Below are positions 34,351-42,997 of a stretch of DNA of 64,000 nucleotides, piece by piece; positions within the stretch are counted from its first letter, which is position 1; each line of letters begins with the position of its first letter. The notes beneath the pieces were generated by a model that saw only the letters and a list, made by a program, of their open reading frames with translations, did not search any database and was not told the origin of the DNA. Location of the stretch: the NCBI RefSeq assembly GCF_009882915.1, contig NZ_WTUW01000002.1, positions 558,309-622,308 on the forward strand, written 5' to 3'. The DNA is from Sneathiella litorea. Lineage in GTDB: Bacteria; Pseudomonadota; Alphaproteobacteria; Sneathiellales; Sneathiellaceae. Made by a program: the position numbers and the translations under genes.

Positions 34351-34967
34351 TTCTCCGTCACTCCCAGATTCTTGCGTCTCGCTATCCGCTTGTTTACCTT
34401 TCGAGCTTGCGCTTTAAGGATCAATTGCAACCTTTTCTCCTGAAATCTACGGATCAAGGCCTGCAAGGGATAGAAAAAAATGATCCATACAAATATGGAA
34501 ATCGGCAGGAAGGAAACCAGCATAGGATGAATAACTTCATAGAATATATGCGAAACCTGTGCCCATTGACCCGCCCAGACACCCTCAAAAAACATTTTAA
34601 AGCTGGCATCTGAAAGTTCCGCATTCCCGGGCGCATCCCCTAAAATCCATCGCCCAGTCTGATAAAGCATTGTCCAGATAAAGGGGAAGGTCCAGGGGTT
34701 TCCAACCGCTGTACCCAAAACGGACGCCAGAATGCTTGCACGGAAGATCCAAGCCAATAGGCCGCTTAGGACAAAATGCAAGCCGATAAAGGGCGTACAG
34801 GATACGGCGGCTCCAAAGGCAAACCCGGCAGCGAGACTATATGGTGAGCCTTTCAGCCTCGCAAGCCGGTAGCCGACATATTTTGACGAGCGCCGAAAAC
34901 CGATTGCCGGCCAAACAAAATCAGCCAGTTGCTTTATTCTTGTTGTTTTATGGCGGCGGCGAAACAT
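34347..34967 (-). CDS. DUF2062 membrane protein
   Basis: A 206-residue inner-membrane protein of unknown function. The DUF2062 core has [20 protein letters not shown] and the conserved [10 protein letters not shown], with three to four predicted helices and a very basic C-terminal tail. It sits between pyrE and pdxJ and is coupled to pdxJ by ATGA. Confidence 0.88.
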   Translation of the reverse strand: MFRRRHKTTRIKQLADFVWPAIGFRRSSKYVGYRLARLKGSPYSLAAGFAFGAAVSCTPFIGLHFVLSGLLAWIFRASILASVLGTAVGNPWTFPFIWTMLYQTGRWILGDAPGNAELSDASFKMFFEGVWAGQWAQVSHIFYEVIHPMLVSFLPISIFVWIIFFYPLQALIRRFQEKRLQLILKAQARKVNKRIARRKNLGVTEK

Positions 34968-34989
34968 TCGGGCAACACTCTTTGTAGGA

Positions 34990-35583
34990 CTACTTGAGGT
35001 TCCGGCTGCCCGGTTTTACCGCCGGCGTCGCGGCAAGATTCGGCGGCAACTTATCAGGCTCATAGGTCTTTACTTCCATCTGCAACAGCGAAATCAGGGG
35101 CACGCCAACATCGGCGCTTCCGTTGGAACGGTCAATCAAGCAAGTCGCCCCGACAACCTCTCCCCCCGCTGCCCGAATTGCCGCGATGCATTCGCGGCTG
35201 GACTTACCTGTCGTTACAATGTCCTCGGACATGATAACCCGTGCGCCCGGCTTAATCTCAAACCCGCGGCGCAATGTGAATTCGCCATTTTCCCGCTCTG
35301 TAAAAATACCGGGAACGTCGAGTTGACGGGCGAGTTCATATCCTACGATAATACCGCCCATGGCCGGCGCCACCACGATATCCACTGCGTTTTCACCGAT
35401 AGTCCCGCTTACCTTGTCCGCCAGTGCCCGACACAATGCCGCAGCCCGGTCCGGATACATTAACACCTTCGCGCATTGCAGATAACGATCGGAATGCAGG
35501 CCGGAGCTTAACAGGAAATGGCCTTCCAGCAAGGCGTTGGTCTCCCGGAAATGGGACAGGATTTCATCCTCTTTCATACTCAC
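34990..35583 (-). CDS. pyrE: Orotate phosphoribosyltransferase
   Basis: Makes orotidine monophosphate in pyrimidine synthesis. The 197-residue protein begins with the LLEGHFLLSSGLHSDRYLQC segment, contains APAMGGIIVGYELARQL and the PRPP motif VIMSEDIVTTGKSS. It follows rsh by 25 bases on the same strand. Confidence 0.95.
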   Translation of the reverse strand: MSMKEDEILSHFRETNALLEGHFLLSSGLHSDRYLQCAKVLMYPDRAAALCRALADKVSGTIGENAVDIVVAPAMGGIIVGYELARQLDVPGIFTERENGEFTLRRGFEIKPGARVIMSEDIVTTGKSSRECIAAIRAAGGEVVGATCLIDRSNGSADVGVPLISLLQMEVKTYEPDKLPPNLAATPAVKPGSRNLK

Positions 35584-35608
35584 CTCTTCTTTTTTCGGTA
35601 CAGCTTCG

Positions 35609-37759
35609 CTACCCGGCTGACCTCTCGACAGAACTTATCACAGGATCAGCCCGCAACGCCGCGATAATATTAGTCAGGTGACGCACATCCCTGACCTGGA
35701 TATCGATCAGCATCTCGAAAAAGTCCTGACTTCGATTGACGATTGATAAGTTATTTATGTTGCCGCTGTTAGACGCAATTGTCGAGGTAACCCCGGATAG
35801 TGCGCCGGGCTCATTCGCCATAATAATAGATATACGGCCAACGGGAAGTGAAACTTGTTCGCTGTCCGCTTCCCAGGAGACATCAAGCCAGCGCTCAGGG
35901 ACATCCGCAAACTGTTCCAGCGTATCACAATCAATGGTATGGATTGTAACCCCGCGCCCCGTACTGACGATCCCGACGATACGATCTCCCGGCAGTGGAT
36001 GACAACAGCCAGCAAGATGCATGGCCATACCGGGAATCAAACCACGAATTGGAATTGAGTGATTTTTCTTGCGGTCAGATTTGCGTTTGGCTTTGTTAAG
36101 AGGTACGACATTATCATCGTCTGCCTTACGGCTCTCGCCGGGGAAAATAACATCAATCAGTTGCCTGCCAGTGCGCGAGCCGTCACCAAGCATGTAATAA
36201 ACATCATCAACATTTTCTTGATTCCAGACCTTAACAGCTGTCTGTAAAGCCTTCTCTGCAAATCGTTTTCCTTCAACACGAAATGCTTTTTCCGCAATCG
36301 CTTTGCCAAGCTCGATATACTGGCCGCGCTGCTTTATCCGGGTAAACCGGCGAATGGCAGAACGGGCTTTGCCGCTGACAACAAAGCTTTCCCAGGTTGG
36401 CGAAGGAGTCTGGTTCTTGGATCGCAAAATCTCGACCTGATCCCCGTTCCGAAGCGATGTCCTGAGCGGTGCCTGGCGGCTGTTGATTTTGGCGCCAACA
36501 CAGGTATTGCCAACGTCCGTATGAACCGCATAGGCAAAATCAACGGGGCTGCTTCCCTGCGGCAGGGAGATAAGATCCCCCTTGGGCGTGAAGCAGAAAA
36601 CCTGATCCTGGAACATGCTGAGTTTCGTATGCTCCAGAAACTCATCGGGATCGACTGTGTTTTCCAGAATTTCCAGCAGCTCGCGAAGCCAGCGATACTG
36701 TTTCCCCTCTCTCACATTCTGCAGGTTTTCCTTGTATTGCCAATGCGCGGCAACACCATATTCGTTGGTCTGGTGCATTTCTCTTGTGCGGATTTGCACC
36801 TCGATCCGCTGCTTTTCCGGACCGATTATTGTTGTATGAAGGGATCGGTAGTTATTGCGCTTCGGGATTGAAATATAGTCCTTGAAGCGGCCCGGAACCA
36901 TGGAATATTTAGCGTGTAAAACGCCAAGAGCATGATAGCACTCCTCAATATTACTCACGATGATACGAAACGCAATTATGTCCGCTAGTTGCTCGAAGGA
37001 AACATTGTTTTTCTCCATCTTGCGCCAGATCGAGTAAAACCGCTTTTCCCGTCCATAGATTTCCGCCTCGATACCGGCGTCCCTAACATCTTTTTTCAGC
37101 GTCACCACGATCTGCTCGACCAGGTCCTCCCCTTCCGCGCGCAGATATTCCAACCGCCGCTTGATCGAGTTACGGGCTTCGCTATTAAGCTCGATAAAGG
37201 CAAGATCCTCGAGGTCATCCCGAAAACTCTGCATACCGATCCGCTCGGCCAGCGGCGCATAGATCTCCATTGTTTCGGTGGCTATGCGCTTGCGTTTATC
37301 AGGATTCTTGATGAAGTGCAGCGTTCGCATATTATGCAGCCGGTCCGCCAGTTTGACCAGGAGCACACGAATATCGTTGGACATCGCCAGAAGCAACTTG
37401 CGAAAATTCTCGCCCTGCTTGGTTTTGTCGGACTGCAGCTCGATTTGCGAGAGCTTGGTTACACCATCGACGAGCCCGGCAATTTCGCTTCCGAATATCT
37501 CCTCGATCTGCTCCTTCGTGGCGACAGTATCCTCAATCGTATCATGCAGGAGCGCCGTCACAATAGTCGCAGTATCCAGCTTCAGTTCCGTCAGGATACC
37601 GGCGACTTCAATTGGATGGGAAAAATAGGGATCGCCCGACGCACGCACCTGGCTGCCATGGGCTTTTACCGTAAAAATATATGCCCGGTTGAGCAAATCC
37701 TCATCTGCTTGAGGATCATAACTTAAAACACGATCAACGAGTTCAACCTGACGAAGCAT
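35609..37759 (-). CDS. rsh: Bifunctional (p)ppGpp synthetase/hydrolase (Rsh)
   Basis: Makes and degrades the alarmone (p)ppGpp. In order: an HD hydrolase domain (PYFSHPIEVAGIL, LLHDTIEDT; intact HD), a synthetase domain (YGREKRFYSIWRKM, NNYRSLHTTIIG, EVQIRTREMHQTNEYGVAAHW), a TGS domain (FCFTPKGDLISLPQGSSPVDF), a CC/RIS region (CCHPLPGDRIVG) and a C-terminal ACT domain. The hydrolase motif shows a functional HDTIED set, so it is Rsh/SpoT-like, the sole type in most alphaproteobacteria. The ATG at 37759 is preferred to a GTG at 37765. Confidence 0.95.
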   Translation of the reverse strand: MLRQVELVDRVLSYDPQADEDLLNRAYIFTVKAHGSQVRASGDPYFSHPIEVAGILTELKLDTATIVTALLHDTIEDTVATKEQIEEIFGSEIAGLVDGVTKLSQIELQSDKTKQGENFRKLLLAMSNDIRVLLVKLADRLHNMRTLHFIKNPDKRKRIATETMEIYAPLAERIGMQSFRDDLEDLAFIELNSEARNSIKRRLEYLRAEGEDLVEQIVVTLKKDVRDAGIEAEIYGREKRFYSIWRKMEKNNVSFEQLADIIAFRIIVSNIEECYHALGVLHAKYSMVPGRFKDYISIPKRNNYRSLHTTIIGPEKQRIEVQIRTREMHQTNEYGVAAHWQYKENLQNVREGKQYRWLRELLEILENTVDPDEFLEHTKLSMFQDQVFCFTPKGDLISLPQGSSPVDFAYAVHTDVGNTCVGAKINSRQAPLRTSLRNGDQVEILRSKNQTPSPTWESFVVSGKARSAIRRFTRIKQRGQYIELGKAIAEKAFRVEGKRFAEKALQTAVKVWNQENVDDVYYMLGDGSRTGRQLIDVIFPGESRKADDDNVVPLNKAKRKSDRKKNHSIPIRGLIPGMAMHLAGCCHPLPGDRIVGIVSTGRGVTIHTIDCDTLEQFADVPERWLDVSWEADSEQVSLPVGRISIIMANEPGALSGVTSTIASNSGNINNLSIVNRSQDFFEMLIDIQVRDVRHLTNIIAALRADPVISSVERSAG

Positions 37760-37852
37760 CAGCACTTACAAGACGGACAAATGCCGTCCTCCCCCTGCTG
37801 ACAACATAAACTGATAATCGGGTTACATATTCTGAAACTCAAACTTGCCGAA

Positions 37853-37892
37853 CCCGGCATTACGGGCGCGTATTCCTGTTGTAAATGCCGGG
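37853..37892 (-). terminator. Possible hairpin between rpoZ and rsh
   Basis: The arms CCCGGCATT and AATGCCGGG enclose a 22-base loop. It lies just after the rpoZ stop on the minus strand and may attenuate rpoZ read-through into rsh. There is only a short T-rich stretch after it, so this is a weak call. Confidence 0.35.
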
Positions 37893-37909
37893 CTTTACTT
37901 TTGGTCCGT

Positions 37910-38314
37910 TCAGTTATCAGCAGACGGTTCATCGGCATTCGTTTCTGCTGCCGGCGTGTCTGCTTCCGTCACGCCGACTTCATCGGCGGTAAAAGTTTCA
38001 ACGGCTGTGTTTTCCTGAATGACGCCTGCCCATTCGTTACTTGCACTCATCAGGGCGGCCATGTTGTCTTCTTCAGGTTCATCTACCTCGACGCGGCGTT
38101 GCAGCGAATGTACGAGATTCTCCTTGAGCTCACCCAGCTCAATCGTACCATCGCCAATCTCACGAAGGGAGACGACGGGGTTCTTGTCGTTGTCACGATC
38201 GACGGTCAGCATGGATCCGGCGGCGATTTCCCGGGCGCGGCGGGCAGCCAGCAATACGATCTCAAAACGGTTCGGAACTCTTTCTACGCAATCTTCAACA
38301 GTGACGCGTGCCAT
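37910..38314 (-). CDS. rpoZ: RNA polymerase omega subunit
   Basis: Omega subunit that binds the beta' C-terminus. The ATG at 38314 gives [20 protein letters not shown], the standard start. The conserved part ([31 protein letters not shown]) ends near residue 65; an acidic, low-complexity C-terminal tail brings the total to 134 residues, longer than the E. coli protein but common in alphaproteobacteria. It lies upstream of rsh, the usual pairing. Confidence 0.95.
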   Translation of the reverse strand: MARVTVEDCVERVPNRFEIVLLAARRAREIAAGSMLTVDRDNDKNPVVSLREIGDGTIELGELKENLVHSLQRRVEVDEPEEDNMAALMSASNEWAGVIQENTAVETFTADEVGVTEADTPAAETNADEPSADN

Positions 38315-38441
38315 ATACAGTAACTCCAATTGTCTGTGATTAGCTATCTACATATGCGTTTGCGCCGCGGATAGCAAGTCAAAGTAACATAAAAAGGCGT
38401 TGAATTTTGGCGCTTTTCAGCCCCTCCGTCGCTTTTTTGCA

Positions 38442-38960
38442 TCAAGCGGAGAAATCATCTACACCGACGATGTCAAATGGTTGATCTGATGACAGCATTT
38501 CAAGCAATTCCGTTGCCTGCAGCTTGCTGACCGGGTGGCGCCACTCAGGCGCGATTTCGGCGATTGGCGCAAGCACGAATGCGCGCTCATGCATGTAAGG
38601 ATGCGGCAGAACAGGCCCTGCCCGCTGATCCTGATTTACCGTCACCAGATCACGATAGGTTAGAAGATCAACATCAAGCACCCTTGGTTCCCATTTTTGT
38701 CGCCGGATACGCCCGAATTCACGTTCCACCCCATGCAGGAGATTCAAAAGCTCCGGGGCTGGTAATTCCGTTTCCACTGAAAGAACCGCATTTACAAACC
38801 AAGGTTGATCTGAAGCCGGCACTGGCGCCGAGCGATACCAGCTTGATTGACGCGAAATATCAGCTATCTTGCGCAAACGACGCACCACCTCCGTTAGCGT
38901 ATTTAACGGATCACCATGGTCCGGATGTGGCATATTTGCCCCTAAACCAATCAATATCAC
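38442..38960 (-). CDS. folK: 6-hydroxymethyl-7,8-dihydropterin pyrophosphokinase
   Basis: Folate pathway enzyme. The 172-residue protein has LIGLGANM at the start, SSWYRSAPVP, DQPWFVNAVL and the HPPK signature RRQKWEPRVLDVDLLTY. It lies upstream of rpoZ (127-base gap) and is divergent from the NYN-domain gene. Confidence 0.95.
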   Translation of the reverse strand: MILIGLGANMPHPDHGDPLNTLTEVVRRLRKIADISRQSSWYRSAPVPASDQPWFVNAVLSVETELPAPELLNLLHGVEREFGRIRRQKWEPRVLDVDLLTYRDLVTVNQDQRAGPVLPHPYMHERAFVLAPIAEIAPEWRHPVSKLQATELLEMLSSDQPFDIVGVDDFSA

Positions 38961-39138
38961 CTAAAATTTTCCTCAAAAACCATGAAAACACCACGCTTTC
39001 TGCATCATTTCATCACAATTACCACGATGGCATGCATTTCTTATCTAGAGAATCACAAATATATTTGCTATTGATGAATGATTAGGGAGCACGATTGAAC
39101 ACACATAACTATTTATAATATTAAATGCGGAAGTGGTA

Positions 39139-39744
39139 ATGCCTTTTTATTCTGAGGAGCGAATTGCTCTTTTCATTGATGGCTCCAACTTGTATGCGGC
39201 CGCCAGGGCGCTTGGGTTCGACATCGACTACAAAAGATTACTCGGCGAATTTGCCGCACAGGGTCGGCTTGTCCGCGCTTTTTATTATACAGCGCTGATC
39301 GAAGATCAGGAATATTCCCCCATCCGTCCACTGGTCGACTGGCTCGATTATAACGGGTATACGATGGTCACGAAACCCACCAAGGAATTTACAGATTCCA
39401 CGGGCCGCCGGAAGTACAAGGGAAATATGGATATCGAGTTGGCCATCGACATGATGGAACTGGCAGGCCATATCGACCATGCAGTGCTTTTCTCCGGCGA
39501 TGGCGACTTCCGTCGACTGGTTGAATCAATCCAGCGCCAGGGTGTCCGTGTCACGGTCGTCAGTACCGTCAAGTCTCAGCCGCCCATGATCGCCGATGAG
39601 CTTCGTCGTCAAGCTGACTTCTTTATCGAATTGAAAGATATGGAAAAAAAGGTTGGCCGCGCCGCCGGACAGAAGTCCGACCAGGATTATGACGATTATC
39701 CTGACGAATTCGAGCCATATGTAGACGCTGAGGAAATTGCCTGA
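39139..39744 (+). CDS. NYN-domain (LabA/DUF88) protein
   Basis: Predicted PIN-like RNase of the NYN/LabA family. The acidic residues expected in the active site are in ALFIDGSNLYAAA, MDIELAIDMME and VLFSGDGDFRRLVESI. The 201-residue protein has an acidic, disordered C-terminal tail. The ATG at 39139 has CGGAAG before it; the GTG at 39133 is less likely. It stands alone, divergent from folK. Its RNA targets are unknown. Confidence 0.88.
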   Translation: MPFYSEERIALFIDGSNLYAAARALGFDIDYKRLLGEFAAQGRLVRAFYYTALIEDQEYSPIRPLVDWLDYNGYTMVTKPTKEFTDSTGRRKYKGNMDIELAIDMMELAGHIDHAVLFSGDGDFRRLVESIQRQGVRVTVVSTVKSQPPMIADELRRQADFFIELKDMEKKVGRAAGQKSDQDYDDYPDEFEPYVDAEEIA

Positions 39745-40041
39745 TCAACGGCAATTCCCTTAACTAATCAGAATATTACCAAGATTTCTTTAGCTCTTCA
39801 GTAGCTTTACCCGATATTTCATGCCCCCCAGTTTCTGCGGTCTGCTGCCAGTTACCGGAATATGCCGCGCATTTTTTCATAGAATGAGATGACAAAATAC
39901 GGTTAAAATGGTTTTGGCGCTTTTAGACAGGGAGTGCCGCGATATAGTTAGAAAATGCATGATGTCGATGCAGGCATTACAATGCAAAGCTGCCTGCGAC
40001 GCCCGGTATGCTGTAATTATCTGACTTATAAGGGAAAAATT

Positions 40042-41394
40042 ATGGCCCGAAAACTTGTGGTCCTGAGTGACGGCAGTTGGATTGCCCCGCAATTCAGAAG
40101 CAAGAACCGACGCGTTCCCGGAAATGCCACGCTTGCCTATCATGCCATCGCGGAACAGAATACAGACGGGAAACCGCAAATCCGCTATCTTCACGATCAA
40201 GAAGCCAAACCGTCTTTCCGTCGCAGGTTGATGCAGCGCACATTCGGCCTTGGCATGAAGGCGGAGATTTACAACAGCTATACATTCCTCGCGCAAAATT
40301 ACCGCGGCGAGGAGGATGATATTTACCTGTTTGGCGCGGGTCTGGGCGCCTGCAATATCCGCCGGCTAACGGACCTGCTGGACAAGGTTGGTTTGCTATC
40401 ACCTGAAGAGTTGCATCTCCTGCCCGAAGCCTATGAATACAGCCAGATCCCGGCGGAGGCCTTGGAAACGCCCGGGGCCAAGAGCCTTGCCGAACAGTTA
40501 CCGGCGAAGCCCGTACGCATTCGCTTTCTCGGATGCTGGGATACGGTCGGCAGTCATGGCCTTCCCCTGCCCGGCCTCCACGGGATTTCGCAAAGCTGGA
40601 TGACGTTTCACGATCATAAGATCAATGCAAATGTTGAGAACGCTTATCAGGCTCTTGCCCTCGATGAACGACGCAGCCGGTTCAAACCGGGCCTCTGGAC
40701 TGGCGTTCACTCGACCGATACCAAGTCAGTTGAACAAGTCTGGTTTCCCGGTTCCCATGAGAATATTGTCGGCGGGCGTCGCGACAGCCGTCTATCAGAT
40801 ATCGCGCTGCGCTGGCTGCTGGACCGTGCAGCAGAACAAGGCCTGCATATCGATACGGAAAAGCTGGAAGAACTGATCACGCCAGACATACTGGGGAAAA
40901 TAGCGATGGACCGGCGCAAAGTTCTTGGCGTCCGTGTTCCGTTCAAAAAGCTGTTCAACCGCCCTGTTGGAATGGCCGGGAAGAGTTTCCCGCCGGAATT
41001 CGTACCAGAAAAGCTCCATGAATCCGTCCTGAAACGGCGGGAGCTGGACAAGAAGTACCGACCCCGCCAGCTAGCGAGCCTCTCTGACAGCGATATTCCT
41101 GTCTATCGGGAGCATATGAACGCCGAAACCAACAAGCGGCGCTATCCCCGCCAAAAAATTGACTGGCCGGGATTTATCATCACCAACGAAACGAAAATGA
41201 AGGTCAGCCTGGTGGACTATAGCCGCTCAGGTGCGAAAATCTGGCTACAGGGCAAGCTGCCCAAGGGTACTGAGCTGGTGCTGCAATCCTCCCGTACGTT
41301 CTCCGACGGGCTGAAAAGCCGTGTGGTCTGGACGCAGGACAATTTTCTCGGTTTGGAGTTTGCAACTCCCCTCCCCGCAGAGGCGACAGCCTAG
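40042..41394 (+). CDS. DUF2235 alpha/beta-hydrolase-like domain fused to a PilZ domain
   Basis: Residues 1–~310 match the DUF2235 fold (LVVLSDGSW, FLGCWDTVGSHGLPLPG, LSDIALRWLLDRA). The nucleophile elbow, normally GFSRG, reads GAGLG at 98–102, so the serine is lost; the catalytic Asp of the HSDVGGG motif is Asn in HENIVGG (His239, Asn241). It is therefore probably a pseudo-enzyme. The C-terminal ~85 residues are a PilZ domain with RRYPR (Arg366, Arg370) and DYSRSG (392–397), the two motifs needed to bind cyclic di-GMP. The ATG at 40042 has AAGGGA upstream. The 297-base gap 39745–40041 shows nothing else. Confidence 0.82.
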   Translation: MARKLVVLSDGSWIAPQFRSKNRRVPGNATLAYHAIAEQNTDGKPQIRYLHDQEAKPSFRRRLMQRTFGLGMKAEIYNSYTFLAQNYRGEEDDIYLFGAGLGACNIRRLTDLLDKVGLLSPEELHLLPEAYEYSQIPAEALETPGAKSLAEQLPAKPVRIRFLGCWDTVGSHGLPLPGLHGISQSWMTFHDHKINANVENAYQALALDERRSRFKPGLWTGVHSTDTKSVEQVWFPGSHENIVGGRRDSRLSDIALRWLLDRAAEQGLHIDTEKLEELITPDILGKIAMDRRKVLGVRVPFKKLFNRPVGMAGKSFPPEFVPEKLHESVLKRRELDKKYRPRQLASLSDSDIPVYREHMNAETNKRRYPRQKIDWPGFIITNETKMKVSLVDYSRSGAKIWLQGKLPKGTELVLQSSRTFSDGLKSRVVWTQDNFLGLEFATPLPAEATA

Positions 41395-41399
41395 ACAGA

Positions 41400-41852
41400 T
41401 CAAACGCTGTTTTTCAGTAGCCGCTGTTTTTCGCGGCCCCAGTCGCGATCGCGTTCCGTCGCGCGCTTGTCATGCTGCTTTTTACCCGAGGCAAGGCCGA
41501 CTTTAACCTTCACAATCCCGCGATCGTTAAAATACATCGATAGCGGCACAAGGGTTTTACCCGCCTTTAGTATCTGGCCGGCAATCTTCTTGATTTCCTT
41601 TTTATGCATCAGCAACTGCCGCGGTCTTAACGGTTCGTGGTTGTTGCGATTGCCATGACCATATTCGGAAATATGCGCATTGATCAGATACAGGCCGTCA
41701 TTTTCAAAGGATGCATAGGCATCCTGAATGTTCGCCCGCCCGGCGCGAAGGCTCTTCACCTCCGTCCCGAGCAGGATCAGTCCCGCCTCAAACTCTTCAT
41801 GAATGAAGTAGTTATAGCGGGCCTTCCGGTTTTCCGCGATATTGCGGCCCAT
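41400..41852 (-). CDS. smpB: SsrA-binding protein SmpB
   Basis: Binds tmRNA for rescue of stalled ribosomes. The 150-residue protein shows [39 protein letters not shown] and the basic tail [15 protein letters not shown]. It follows dapA by 19 bases and converges on the DUF2235–PilZ gene with a five-base gap. Confidence 0.97.
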   Translation of the reverse strand: MGRNIAENRKARYNYFIHEEFEAGLILLGTEVKSLRAGRANIQDAYASFENDGLYLINAHISEYGHGNRNNHEPLRPRQLLMHKKEIKKIAGQILKAGKTLVPLSMYFNDRGIVKVKVGLASGKKQHDKRATERDRDWGREKQRLLKNSV

Positions 41853-41871
41853 AGCTGTATCTGACCCTTTT

Positions 41872-42750
41872 TTAGTTCAGGATGCCCGCATGGCGCATCG
41901 CTGCCTCAATTTCCCGCTTGGTCTCATCTTTCACAAGCGGGATAATCGGCAGGCGAACATCCGGCTTACATTTACCGAGTAGTGACAAGGCATATTTGGT
42001 GGGTGCCGGGCTCGATTCAAGGAACAGTGCGCGATGAAGCGGCATCAAGAGATCCTGTAACTCGATAGCTCTTGCATTATCCCCGGCAAGGCTCGCCTCC
42101 TGCATCTGAGAGGCAAGTTCCGGCGCGACATTTGCCGAAACCGAAATGCACCCGTTACCGCCATGGGCATTAAACCCGATAGCCGAACCATCTTCACCGG
42201 AAAGCTGGTTAAAATCCGTGCCGCAATGCAGTCGCTGCAGGGAAACACGCGCCACATCACCGGTCGCGTCCTTGACCCCGACGATGTTTTTGAGCTTCGC
42301 TAGGCGTCCCATGGTCTCCGGTGTCATATCGACGATGGAGCGACCGGGGATATTATAGATATAAATCGGAATATCGACCGCATTGTTAATCGCCTCAAAA
42401 TGGGCATACATGCCTTCCTGAGTCGGCTTGTTGTAATAAGGCATGGCAATCAGTGCCGCATCGGCACCGGCCTCCTTCGCATGTTTCGTCAGGCGAATTG
42501 CTTCCAATGTATTGTTCGAGCCCGCACCTGCCATGACCGGCACCCGCCCCTTGGCCACTTCAATGCATAGCTCCACGACGCGATCATGCTCAGGATGGCT
42601 CAAGGTAGGAGATTCCCCGGTAGTGCCAACCGGAACAAGCGCCTTGGTTCCGGATTTTATTTGCCAGTCACAGAAAGATTGAAACGATTTTTCATCCAAG
42701 CGCTCTCCATCAAACGGAGTAACAAGCGCTGTGATCGATCCTCTAAACAT
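41872..42750 (-). CDS. dapA: 4-hydroxy-tetrahydrodipicolinate synthase
   Basis: Condenses pyruvate and aspartate semialdehyde in lysine and diaminopimelate synthesis. The 292-residue TIM barrel has [14 protein letters not shown], the Tyr in [11 protein letters not shown] and the Schiff-base Lys in [10 protein letters not shown]. The dapA–smpB order is common in alphaproteobacteria. Confidence 0.96.
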   Translation of the reverse strand: MFRGSITALVTPFDGERLDEKSFQSFCDWQIKSGTKALVPVGTTGESPTLSHPEHDRVVELCIEVAKGRVPVMAGAGSNNTLEAIRLTKHAKEAGADAALIAMPYYNKPTQEGMYAHFEAINNAVDIPIYIYNIPGRSIVDMTPETMGRLAKLKNIVGVKDATGDVARVSLQRLHCGTDFNQLSGEDGSAIGFNAHGGNGCISVSANVAPELASQMQEASLAGDNARAIELQDLLMPLHRALFLESSPAPTKYALSLLGKCKPDVRLPIIPLVKDETKREIEAAMRHAGILN

Positions 42751-42997
42751 GACAAAATCCTCGATATTTAAAAATGCAATTTCCGCCGTGAATACGGTGA
42801 TGCCCTTTTCATCAGACTTTCCCGAATTAATCGCGGCGAACCGCCTGATTTATAGGCATGATGCCCGGCAAGGCAAGTGGTAACTGCAATTATAAGGTGA
42901 CGGTCGCGAAAATTTATTCAATTTTCCGCAACATTGCTTCGCCTTCCGCTCTTGATCAAACCAATAAGGGGGTTATCTTAAATCTATTGTCTTTTCT

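Noticed and set aside
36989-37726. 245-codon frame antisense to rsh
   Set aside because: It overlaps the conserved HD and synthetase domains on the other strand and has no recognisable domain.
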